Assembly (NCBI GenBank): GCA_035358715.1
Contig: DAOPPX010000166.1
Location: 1-8,592 of the forward strand
Source: UBA8199 sp035358715
GTDB taxonomy: Bacteria; Verrucomicrobiota; Verrucomicrobiia; Limisphaerales; UBA8199
Length of the DNA: 8,592 bases
Reading direction: 5' to 3'
Under the pieces are notes generated by a model that was not told the DNA's origin, did not search any database, and was given only the letters and a program-made list of their open reading frames with translations. Below, piece by piece: positions 1 to 6,810 of this stretch. A program made the position numbers and the translations under genes. The first letter of the stretch is position 1; every line of letters starts with the position of its first letter.

Positions 1-75
1 CTCGACCATCTTCTCCTCGCCCGGGTAACAATCTTTTTGAGTCAAATCGCCCCCCAAAAAAAACAAAAATAAGTG

Positions 76-105
76 TTGCATTCGGTTGAGCCATTCCACT
101 AATAT
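76..105 (+). promoter_or_regulatory. Possible sigma-70-like promoter of the first PEP-CTERM gene
   Basis: A TTGCAT box at 76-81 and a TAATAT box at 100-105 are separated by 18 bp, and an A-rich run (about 54-72) lies just upstream, as an UP element would. Matches to consensus are only partial (3/6 and 4/6). A start near 112 would leave a leader of about 50 nt before the ATG at 164. Other phyla use different -10/-35 preferences, so this is a weak call made mainly on position. Confidence 0.3.
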
Positions 106-163
106 GGGGTATCGTAATAGAATCCGAGTAAACGCGACTAAAGAATTGACCATCGTAAGAACA

Positions 164-874
164 ATGAAAACATTTGTAGCACTTGCGGCCGTACTCACAT
201 TTGCCTGTGTGCAGACCCTCCAGGCGGCATTTATTGTCGAGCCTGTTCCCGGAGGCAAGGCGTTGGCCAATTACTCTTGGATCGGTGGTGCCGGGGGCGC
301 GGCACGGGTGAATACCACCCTTGGAGGTACCGCGCCAGGGTTATCAGGAACCGGTTCGCACGCTTGGGGAGGGACGGTAGCTCCACACGTTTACCAATTC
401 TCGTACACGCCAGGGCCTGACGTGGACAACACGGTCTACACTCCCGGTCTGCTTTTAGGAGATAATTATACCGTTCCAAACTATGCCACGGGCTTGACCG
501 GCGGGGGCAGCGGCATTTACAACGTCTATGCGACTTGGGTTGTGAGTGCCAACATTGGTAGTCCGACCACCGTTGCCAACGCCAATTTTCTTGTGAGTTC
601 CGACGGCCCGCTGCTGACCCCGCCTACGGTCAATCAAAACACTGGCATGAGCGGGGGCCCGGGAGGCAACGCCGGATGGTTCTATCTCGGGACGGTTGGT
701 CTCACCGCGGGCAACACCTATACGGTGGTGTTGGACCCCATTGTTGACAACTATGTGAGCGTGCGCATGGCGGGTGTGATGTGGGAAATGGTTCCAGAAC
801 CCTCCACCTTGGCGCTGGCCATGGTCGGTGGTCTGCTCCTGTTCGGGGGCATTGCCCGCCGCAGAAACCGCTAG
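164..874 (+). CDS. Secreted PEP-CTERM sorting-domain protein, possible golvesin-like beta domain
   Basis: This is a small exported protein of 236 residues with an exosortase sorting signal. The ATG at 164 is chosen because it puts a classic signal peptide at the very N-terminus: K2, a hydrophobic stretch at about 4-17 and a likely cleavage after A21 (LQA). The same frame is open upstream to TTG 86 and ATG 104, but those starts would bury the signal peptide behind 20-26 polar residues. No good Shine-Dalgarno precedes 164. The mature part is rich in Gly, Thr, Asn and Tyr and has no cysteine. Residues about 118-208 (YNVYATW, then VNQN, a Gly-rich turn, GWFYLGTVGLTAG, and VSVRMAGVMWE) resemble golvesin/xanthan-lyase-type C-terminal beta domains. 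The C-terminus is a textbook PEP-CTERM: VPEPST at 210-215, a hydrophobic helix at 216-230 and a basic ARRRNR tail. In the family, exosortase (not in this window) recognises this tail and anchors or releases the protein at the surface. The enzymatic or binding role is unknown. Confidence 0.87.
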   Translation: MKTFVALAAVLTFACVQTLQAAFIVEPVPGGKALANYSWIGGAGGAARVNTTLGGTAPGLSGTGSHAWGGTVAPHVYQFSYTPGPDVDNTVYTPGLLLGDNYTVPNYATGLTGGGSGIYNVYATWVVSANIGSPTTVANANFLVSSDGPLLTPPTVNQNTGMSGGPGGNAGWFYLGTVGLTAGNTYTVVLDPIVDNYVSVRMAGVMWEMVPEPSTLALAMVGGLLLFGGIARRRNR

Positions 875-900
875 AGCAACAGGTTTCAAACCAGTGCTGA

Positions 901-932
901 AGAGGCCGCCAGCGGTGGCGGCCTTTTTCTTT
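901..932 (+). terminator. Rho-independent terminator of the first PEP-CTERM gene
   Basis: A perfect 9-bp stem (AGGCCGCCA at 903-911 with TGGCGGCCT at 916-924) closes a GCGG tetraloop. It is followed by a T-rich run, TTTTTCTTT (924-932), and begins 28 nt after the stop codon. On the minus strand the hairpin has no following T run, so it should end + transcripts only and not those of the convergent minus-strand gene. Confidence 0.88.
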
Positions 933-1062
933 AATTCGATCAATCCACTGTCACGCGCAAGCAGTATTTCTCAGGCGGCAAACCTCTTGCTGCCAGTCTC
1001 CGCACTCGGGGGATCAGGTGAAGGGAGAGTCACGACGAGTGAGTAGCAGTGCCTGGCTTTCG

Positions 1063-3132
1063 CTACGGTTTACGGGGTGGTTCACGATAGGGCTGTCCCT
1101 GGTGATAAAGCGCCAGCCGATGGGAGATCTCTTCTCCGAGCGCAAGGTCGTCAGCCGCGCGGGCCAGGAACAGGGCTTGCTTGGCGTAGTTGGTGGCGGA
1201 GGCGAATTGTCCAACCTCAGCATAGGCAGCGGCCAGAGTGTCCAACACCCAGGAGCGCCGGAGACCGGGATCCTCCAGAACCGCGCGGGCCAACACGATC
1301 GCTTTCTTGCCGTTTCGGGCAGACGCATCGGGGTGCGTGGCGAGTAACCAGGCCCGGTTGTTGATTTGGGTCAACAAGGTGGGCTGGAGGGTAAGTGCCC
1401 GCCGCAGATGCGCGAGGGCTGGGCCATCCTGACCGATGTCGAGCTCGGCCAGCGCCAAATCGTAGTGCGCGCGGGCATCGTCCGGCTTGAGCCGAACCAG
1501 CTCGGCAAAATGGCGTACCGCCTCATTAGTCTCACCGGGTTCGCTCAGGACCAACGCGAGATTGTCGTGTACCTTGGCGTTATCCGGCTCGCTGGCCAGG
1601 ACTTTGCGGAAATGGCCGGCTGCCTCGTTCGCACGGCCCAGTTGCGCCAAGGCAACAGCGAGGTTGTTGCGGGTCTGCGTTGCGAAGGCGGGGGGCGCCG
1701 ACTCAAGGGCGCGCTGGAAGTGATTAACCGCTTCCGCGAGCTGCTTTCTTTCGAATAGACAGTTGGCCAGGTTGTAATTGGCGCGAGCGTCGTCGGGTTC
1801 GAGATCCAGTGCCTGGCGGTATCGCTGCATGGCCTCGTCAATACGGCCCAAGCCTTCCAAGGCGTTTCCCAATTCCGTGAGCGACACTGCGTTGGCCGGG
1901 GTTACCGCCAACGCTCGCTCGAACAGGGCAAGCCCATTCTGCCAATGGCGAAGCTGCGCGCGCGTGGCGATCACACATCCCATCAAGACTACCGCCACAC
2001 AACCGATAATCAGTGCCGCCTGTTGAGGGTGACGCCTCCGCCAATCTAACGCCCCCCATGCTGCCAGCAAGAAAATCCCAATGAGCGGCAGGTAAGTATA
2101 GCGGTCGGCCATGGCCTGAAGGCCAACCTGCACAAGGCCGATGACCGGCACCAGCATGCCCAAATACCAAAACCAGCCCACCAACAGGTACGGCTGCCGT
2201 CCCGCCCGGAACACCGCCACCACCGAAATCCCAACCAGAAGAACGGCCGCTGCCCCCACCGCCCAGGCTGGCCAGGACCCGGGGTGCGGATAGAACACGG
2301 CCAGGTCTTGCGGCCAGAAGGTCTTGCCCAGGTAGCGCACGTAGGCCACCAGTGCATTCGCAGCACGCGCAGCCAGGGAAAACTGCTCAGTGCCCGCCAT
2401 CGCCCCGCCTTGTTTCTGAACACTGAAGGTGATCCAACAGGAGACGGTCGTAACCAGGAAAAAGGGAGCTTTTTCCAGAAGCAGGCGCGTCACGCTTGAG
2501 CGTTGCACGCGCCGAAGTGGCCACCAGTCGAGCAACAGCATCACGAAAGGAAGCGTCACCAGCATCGGTTTGCTCATCAAACCACACAAGAACAACAGCA
2601 GCGAGAGCAGGTACCAGCCTGCGGCCACCCGAAACCGGCCTTGGACGACTGCCGCGTAGCGCACGAAAGCCCACAACGTGAGCATGCCGAACAAGGCGCT
2701 CAACACGTCCTTCCGCTCAGCAATCCAAGCGACCGATTCCACATGCAAGGGGTGCAACGCGAAGAGGGCGGCGGCAACCGCGCTCGGCCACAGGTCGCCG
2801 GTTATTCGATTCAGCAGGCCGAGCAGGACCAGCGTGGTGGCAATATGCAGCAGCAGGTTCGTCAAGTGGTGACCGGCTGGCTTGAGGCCATAAAGATGAC
2901 AATCCGCCAGGTGTGAAAGCCAAGTCAGCGGAAACCAGTTGCCATCGAGCGTCGCCCCCGACGCCCAGACCATGGCCTGCCAGTTTAGCCCACCTTGCAC
3001 TGCATGGTTGCTGGTAACATAGACAGCGTCGTCATAGCCGACGAAACCTGCCTCCAATACCGGGGCGTAGGTGACGAAGGTTACGATCGCCATCAGGCCG
3101 GCGACCAGAGTGATATTCGAGGGCATCTTCAT
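1063..3132 (-). CDS. TMTC-like / GT-C-type membrane protein with C-terminal TPR repeats
   Basis: This 689-residue protein has a polytopic membrane half and a TPR half, the architecture of eukaryotic TMTC O-mannosyltransferases and of many uncharacterised bacterial GT-C/PMT-like proteins. After TM1 (about 7-28) comes a first outer loop with an acidic pair, GYDD (32-35), where GT-C enzymes carry catalytic or metal-binding acids. The family-typical GHHLTNLLLH (87-96) and HPLHVESVAWIAERKDVLS (127-145) follow. About ten further hydrophobic segments run to residue 390. From about 416 there are five canonical 34-residue TPRs (to about 588), then a degenerate unit with NNRAWLLATHP (591-601) and a last TPR around 629-662 (LDTLAAAYAEVG). 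The likely role is transfer of a lipid-linked sugar to exported protein, with the TPRs binding a partner or acceptor. Donor and acceptor cannot be read from sequence. ATG 3132 is followed by M3, an alternative start, and neither has a clear Shine-Dalgarno. It is divergent from its paralogue at 4038 and convergent with the PEP-CTERM gene at 164. No terminator with a T run is visible after the stop. Confidence 0.9.
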   Translation of the reverse strand: MKMPSNITLVAGLMAIVTFVTYAPVLEAGFVGYDDAVYVTSNHAVQGGLNWQAMVWASGATLDGNWFPLTWLSHLADCHLYGLKPAGHHLTNLLLHIATTLVLLGLLNRITGDLWPSAVAAALFALHPLHVESVAWIAERKDVLSALFGMLTLWAFVRYAAVVQGRFRVAAGWYLLSLLLFLCGLMSKPMLVTLPFVMLLLDWWPLRRVQRSSVTRLLLEKAPFFLVTTVSCWITFSVQKQGGAMAGTEQFSLAARAANALVAYVRYLGKTFWPQDLAVFYPHPGSWPAWAVGAAAVLLVGISVVAVFRAGRQPYLLVGWFWYLGMLVPVIGLVQVGLQAMADRYTYLPLIGIFLLAAWGALDWRRRHPQQAALIIGCVAVVLMGCVIATRAQLRHWQNGLALFERALAVTPANAVSLTELGNALEGLGRIDEAMQRYRQALDLEPDDARANYNLANCLFERKQLAEAVNHFQRALESAPPAFATQTRNNLAVALAQLGRANEAAGHFRKVLASEPDNAKVHDNLALVLSEPGETNEAVRHFAELVRLKPDDARAHYDLALAELDIGQDGPALAHLRRALTLQPTLLTQINNRAWLLATHPDASARNGKKAIVLARAVLEDPGLRRSWVLDTLAAAYAEVGQFASATNYAKQALFLARAADDLALGEEISHRLALYHQGQPYREPPRKP

Positions 3133-3735
3133 GTGAGAGCATGCGGCAAAGAAACCATCAGTTAGTCTAGATTACCCAATCGAATGCAGAAAGGTTTTTC
3201 CGAAGCGCAAATCCTCGTCCCCCGCGCTGGTTTCGCGTCGGTGTGCTAGGCGAAGAGGAACCGTGGACGCGGATGGGTAGCCAAATCAATGGCCTCATAC
3301 CGCCCGTCGCGGGACTGGGCCGCCGGACCAAGGGTGTGCCGCAAGGAACCAAGTGCCGTTTCCCTCTTTGTCATCCAAGCGTGCCTGCTTCGATGCGGCG
3401 AGGCTGAAAAGCGGGGTGTTCTGGTGCGATGGCGAACCTAAGTGCTTGGCGGCGGCACCAACTAGCTTGAAAGTGACCGGTGAACCGCAATACCACCAAC
3501 TCAAGCGTGGCTCATCGAGCCAATGATGTGCCGTGCTCACTAATCTTACCCGAGCGCACTATATCACTGCTCATCATGAATCCTGTTTGTTCATTACTTG
3601 TGCAGGTAGAGTGGGACGATCTACGAAAGTTCCGGATGGGCTGACCACTCCTTCCGCCAGGAGTTCGCCTCACAAGAATATGCGCTGTCCACCCCGCCGC
3701 CGCCCGTGGGCGCATCTCAGTTTCTGGCAGCGTCG
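3133..3735. other. Intergenic region without a convincing gene
   Basis: This 603-bp stretch lies upstream of the minus-strand TPR gene. Only short frames are present. One is a GTG-started 81-codon frame on the minus strand (3540-3295). Another is a + frame open from 3610 to a stop at 3820-3822 with no ATG start, which runs on into the palindrome. Neither has a ribosome-binding site or a recognisable motif, so I do not call them genes. The peptides look coding-like in composition in places, so decayed gene remnants are possible. The minus-strand promoter of the gene ending at 3132 must lie here or within the palindrome. A TAATCT-like box around 3165-3175 (minus strand) is the only hint and is too weak to call. 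Confidence 0.5.
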
Positions 3736-4003
3736 CAAAGCTCCGACATCCTGACCCTTTGGAGACGGCGTGGGTCTAATTCCCCCCTCACCATACCCTC
3801 TCCTTCGGTGGTTCCTCGGTAGTACCTCCGTCCTTCCTCCGTTCTACCTCCGTTCCTCCTCCGTCTCTGAAACGGAGGTAGAACGGAGGTAGAACGGAGG
3901 AAGGACGGAGGAGCCAGCGGGGTACTACCACCGAAGGAGAGGGTATGGTGAGGGGGGAATTAGACTCACGTCGTTTCCACCCGGTCAGGATGTCGGGGCC
4001 TTG
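3736..4003. repeat. Large imperfect palindrome (long inverted repeat), about 268 bp
   Basis: The two halves are reverse complements over more than 100 nt each. Perfect blocks are 3743-3756 with 3983-3996 (14 bp), 3774-3812 with 3927-3965 (39 bp), and 3825-3855 with 3881-3911 (31 bp). The core hairpin pairs 3858-3864 with 3872-3878 around a 7-nt loop (CTCTGAA). Between the 39-bp and 31-bp blocks the left arm has 8 extra nt and the right arm 11 extra nt. Between 3757 and 3773 there are three clustered mismatches plus three isolated G/A differences that would still form G-U pairs in RNA, and the outer tip (3736-3742 with 3997-4003) has one more wobble and one mismatch. Homology stops abruptly outside 3736 and 4003. 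There is no ORF for a transposase and no obvious target-site duplication. It may be a foldback/MITE-like element, a dispersed stem-loop repeat, or a structured leader for the gene starting 34 bp to the right. Confidence 0.93.
3825..3915. repeat. Two mirrored arrays of an 11-bp tandem repeat (ACGGAGG heptamers)
   Basis: CCTCCGT starts at 3825, 3836, 3847 and 3858. Its reverse complement ACGGAGG starts at 3872, 3883, 3894 and 3905. Every step within an array is exactly 11 bp. On the + strand the right-hand units read ACGGAGG followed by TAGA, TAGA, AAGG and AGCC. The arrays form the inner stem of the large palindrome. The GGAGG/CCTCC cores match ribosome Shine-Dalgarno and anti-Shine-Dalgarno sequences, but the nearest start codon (4038) is more than 120 nt away. 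Confidence 0.93.
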
Positions 4004-4037
4004 TTTCCGGGCGCGATCCTGACTAGCCTGCCGTGTC

Positions 4038-6605
4038 ATGCAAGATAGCTTGCCTCGAAGCACCACCGGGCAGCCGCCGGCCGCGGGGCTTGTCGCCGCC
4101 GCCCTTTGGCGGGCCGATTCCCCGGCTGGCATCGCGTTAAGGGCGGGCCTGATCCTGGTTCTCACTTTGCTGGCGTACTGGCCGGCGCTGACCGGCGAGT
4201 TCCTGTGGGACGACGATGTGCTGCTGACCAGGAATGCCTTCGTGCAGAACCTGGTGGGGATCAAGCATATCTGGCTGAGCGGGGCGCAAGTGGATTACCT
4301 TCCGCTGACCCTGACCAGTTTCTGGCTGGAGTGGCGGTTGTGGGGTCCCCACCCGACAGGCTACCACGTTACCAATGTGCTTTTGCATGCGCTGGCTGCG
4401 GTCCTGCTGTGGCGCCTGCTCGTGCGGCTGAAGGTCCCGGGGGCGTGGCTGGCGGCAGTGATCTTCGCCGTGCATCCGCTGTGTGTGGCCAGCGTCGCCT
4501 GGATTGCCGAGCGCAAGAACACGCTCAGCATCGTCTTCTTCTTCCTCAGCCTGCTTTGGTATCTCCGGTCGGAGGCCGGCGCCCTCAATCCGCACTCCGC
4601 ACTCCGCACTCCGCACTCCTCCGTCCCGCAACGCCGCTTTTACTGGTTTTCGCTGCTGGCCTTTATTCTGGCCATGCTCAGCAAGCAGGCGGTCGCGGCG
4701 GGGCCCTTCGTGTTGCTGCTGCTCGCATGGTGGCGCAACGGCCGGATTGACCGGCGCGACCTGGTCCGCGCCGCGCCTTTCTTTGCGGTGGCCCTGGTGA
4801 TGGGGTTGGTGGCCATCGGGTTCCATTCCAAGCTCCTGGTGAATCCCGACGAGCTGGAGCGGCCATTAAGCTGGCCGGCGCGAATGCTCGGTGGCAGTTG
4901 GGCGGTTTGGTTCTATCTCTACAAGTCTCTGCTCCCGATGCGGCTGAGCGCAATGTACCCGCGGTGGGAGATTGATCCCGGCGCTCCGCTGGCGTATTTG
5001 CCGGGGCTGATGCTGGTGCTGGTCGGCTGGGTGCTTTGGCGGTATCGGAAAGGCTGGGGGCGCCACGCGATTCTTGGTCTGGGCTATTTCGTGGTGGTGC
5101 TCTCTCCCACGCTGGGCTTCTTCAAGATGGCTTACTGGTGCTATGCGCTGGTGGCCGACCACTGGGTCTATTTCGCCGTCCCCGGCGTTGCGGCAGCCGT
5201 GGGCGCCGGTCTCGCTTGCCTGGCCGGAGCCAATCCCGCCGCCATAGGCGCCCGCCGCCTGCGGCTCTGGTTTGCGGCTGCCGTTGCTGTCGCTCTGGTT
5301 GGGCTTCTGGCCCTGGCCAGCAACCGACGGGCGCGCATCTACGCCGATTCCACCGCTTTGTGGCAAGAGACGGTTCGGCAGAATCCCAGTGCCTGGATTG
5401 CGTGGTACAACTGGGGCACCGCTTTGGCCAAGCACAACATGATCACCGAAGCGGAGGGCAAGTTCGCCGAGACAGTTCGGCAGAAGCCGGATTACGCGCT
5501 GGGGCACTGCAGCCTGGGCGGGATGTTGTTGGTGCAAGGCAAGACCGAAGCGGCCCTGCGGGAGTTGCTGGCGGCGCTGAAGCTGGATCCCAGCTTGCCG
5601 GACGCCCAGCGCAACCTGGCTGCGCTTTACGCTGCCACCGGGAAGACGGACGAGGCCCTGTTCCATTTTCAGGAATCCTTGAGGCTCGATCCGTTCCATC
5701 CCGCGTCACACTATTGTTACGGAAACCTGCTGGTTAAGCTGGGCCGGGCCGAGGAAGCGCAGCAACGCTTCGCCAGGGCGCTTGAACTGCAGCCCGGTTA
5801 CGCTGAAGCCCACCTGGCGCTCGGGCACCTGCTGGCGGCTAGCGGCAAGAAAGACGAGGCCGCCCGCCATTTCCGGGCCGCTTCGACCGGCGACCTGACC
5901 CCGGAGTCCCACTACAGCCTGGGCTACATCTTCGCCAGCCAGGGCAAGATGTCGCAAGCGGAGGCCAGCTTCCGCGCCGCACTCCAGGCGCGGCCCGAGT
6001 TTTCCGTCGCCCGGTTCGCACTGGGCAGAGCGTTGGTCGAGCAGGGCAAACTGGCAGAGGCCAGAGAGTGTTTCCAGGCTCTGGCGGAGAATGACCCGCT
6101 GCGCGCCGAGGCCTGCGAATGCCTGGGCATCGGGCTGGCCAAGAGCGGCAATGCCGAGGCGGCCATTCGGGAATTCACCAATGCGCTCAAACTCGACCCG
6201 AAGCGCGCGGGCACGCACCGGAGCATGGGCAACGCGCTGGTGATGGCGGGCCGGATCGCAGAGGCCATCACCAGCTATCGCGAGGCGCTCCGCCTGCAGC
6301 CCGATTTGCAGGAAGCGCTCAATAACCTCGCCTGGGTGCTGGCGACCGGCAAAGAGGCCAAACTCCGCGACGGCGCCGATGCGGTGCGGTTGGCGGAGCA
6401 CGCGGCAAGACTCACCGGCGGCAACTACGGCGATGCTCTCGACACCTTGTCCGCCGCCTACGCCGAGGCCCGCCGGTTTCCTGATGCCATCGCTGCCGCC
6501 CAACGCGCCCTGGCCGCGACCAACCCTCCTCCCGACACTGCCAGAGTCAAACAGATCCAGACCCGCTTGCAGCTTTACCAGGCCGGAAAAGCCTGGCGGG
6601 AGTGA
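4038..6605 (+). CDS. TMTC-like / GT-C-type membrane protein with long TPR array (paralogue of the 1063-3132 gene)
   Basis: An 855-residue protein with the same plan as the minus-strand neighbour. A cytosolic tail of about 32 residues leads to TM1 (33-50). The first outer loop carries WDDD (57-60), in the position of the acidic catalytic motif of GT-C enzymes. TGYHVTNVLLHAL (107-119) and HPLCVASVAWIAERKNTLS (146-164) match the paralogue's motifs, with C149 and A151 in place of His and Glu. About ten more hydrophobic segments run to residue 428. Roughly nine canonical TPRs follow (about 452-757), with one shortened near 615-622. A conserved tail NNLAWVLATGKEAKLRDG (762-779) and a final TPR around LDTLSAAYAEAR (801-812) close the protein. 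An odd insert, residues 184-194 (NPHSALRTPHS), is encoded by a 7-bp microsatellite in a loop between membrane segments. The likely role is a membrane glycosyltransferase acting on exported protein or lipid; the substrate is not determinable. No other Met lies near the N-terminus, and no Shine-Dalgarno precedes the ATG. The large palindrome ends 34 bp upstream. Confidence 0.9.
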   Translation: MQDSLPRSTTGQPPAAGLVAAALWRADSPAGIALRAGLILVLTLLAYWPALTGEFLWDDDVLLTRNAFVQNLVGIKHIWLSGAQVDYLPLTLTSFWLEWRLWGPHPTGYHVTNVLLHALAAVLLWRLLVRLKVPGAWLAAVIFAVHPLCVASVAWIAERKNTLSIVFFFLSLLWYLRSEAGALNPHSALRTPHSSVPQRRFYWFSLLAFILAMLSKQAVAAGPFVLLLLAWWRNGRIDRRDLVRAAPFFAVALVMGLVAIGFHSKLLVNPDELERPLSWPARMLGGSWAVWFYLYKSLLPMRLSAMYPRWEIDPGAPLAYLPGLMLVLVGWVLWRYRKGWGRHAILGLGYFVVVLSPTLGFFKMAYWCYALVADHWVYFAVPGVAAAVGAGLACLAGANPAAIGARRLRLWFAAAVAVALVGLLALASNRRARIYADSTALWQETVRQNPSAWIAWYNWGTALAKHNMITEAEGKFAETVRQKPDYALGHCSLGGMLLVQGKTEAALRELLAALKLDPSLPDAQRNLAALYAATGKTDEALFHFQESLRLDPFHPASHYCYGNLLVKLGRAEEAQQRFARALELQPGYAEAHLALGHLLAASGKKDEAARHFRAASTGDLTPESHYSLGYIFASQGKMSQAEASFRAALQARPEFSVARFALGRALVEQGKLAEARECFQALAENDPLRAEACECLGIGLAKSGNAEAAIREFTNALKLDPKRAGTHRSMGNALVMAGRIAEAITSYREALRLQPDLQEALNNLAWVLATGKEAKLRDGADAVRLAEHAARLTGGNYGDALDTLSAAYAEARRFPDAIAAAQRALAATNPPPDTARVKQIQTRLQLYQAGKAWRE
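4590..4617 (+). repeat. 7-bp microsatellite inside the TPR membrane protein gene
   Basis: Four perfect copies of CCGCACT run head to tail. Because 7 is not a multiple of 3, the array is read in all three frames in turn and encodes PHSALRT then PHS. Gain or loss of one unit would shift the frame of the 855-residue protein, while changes of three units would keep it. Confidence 0.92.
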
Positions 6606-6718
6606 TTGCCGGCGCCGCAAGTCCCTTAAGGAAGATGGGGTTAGCCCGCGGAATGGCATGGCAATTGCTTTTGCCCGGCTCCAAGAAAGATGAAGAAAGT
6701 TGAAAAAAAGTCTTGCTG

Positions 6719-6750
6719 CCTGGCTGGAAATTTGCCAGGATGTCTGGCAA
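6719..6750 (+). promoter_or_regulatory. Overlapping inverted repeats upstream of the second PEP-CTERM gene
   Basis: TTGCCAG (6732-6738) and CTGGCAA (6744-6750) form a perfect 7-bp inverted repeat with a 5-bp spacer, a plausible operator. The left arm can alternatively pair with CCTGGC at 6719-6724 (using GCCAGG, 6734-6739), giving two mutually exclusive hairpins. The site is 60 bp before the ATG at 6811. No T run follows either hairpin, and no good promoter boxes are visible beside it, so an operator or an mRNA switch are both only possibilities. Confidence 0.35.
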
Positions 6751-6810
6751 GATAGTCGGAATTGGAAAGACGATTTGCATTTTAACAAACAACTAGAGCT
6801 ATAGAATAAC

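Noticed and set aside
455..943. 162-codon minus-strand frame opposite the first PEP-CTERM gene
   Set aside because: Antisense shadow: the + frame has a signal peptide and PEP-CTERM tail, whereas this one is His/Arg/Gly-rich with no motif and runs through the terminator.
974..994. Hairpin GGCGGCAA/TTGCTGCC after the stop of the minus-strand TPR gene, as its terminator
   Set aside because: The stem has a mismatch on the minus strand and is not followed by a T run in either direction.
3825..3915. CRISPR array
   Set aside because: Units are 11 bp with 4-bp variable parts, far too short for repeat-spacer structure, and there are no cas genes.
3736..4003. Assembly or amplification chimera (fold-back artefact)
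   Set aside because: Artefacts give identical arms; here the arms differ by an 8-nt and an 11-nt indel and several substitutions. Only long reads can close the question.
3788..4264. 158-codon minus-strand frame across the right palindrome arm and the start of the 4038 gene
   Set aside because: It is antisense to a clear gene and its middle is translated repeat DNA with no domain; it is open because of GC bias and the repeat.
4866..5699. 277-codon minus-strand frame opposite the same gene
   Set aside because: Gln/Pro/Arg-rich shadow translation without hydrophobic core or motif.
6763..6779. Sigma-54-like element (TGGAAAG then TTTGCA) before the second PEP-CTERM gene, tempting because some PEP-CTERM genes are under RpoN/PrsR control
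   Set aside because: The GG and GC are 11 nt apart instead of the strict 10, and the central bases match poorly; the first PEP-CTERM gene has nothing comparable.
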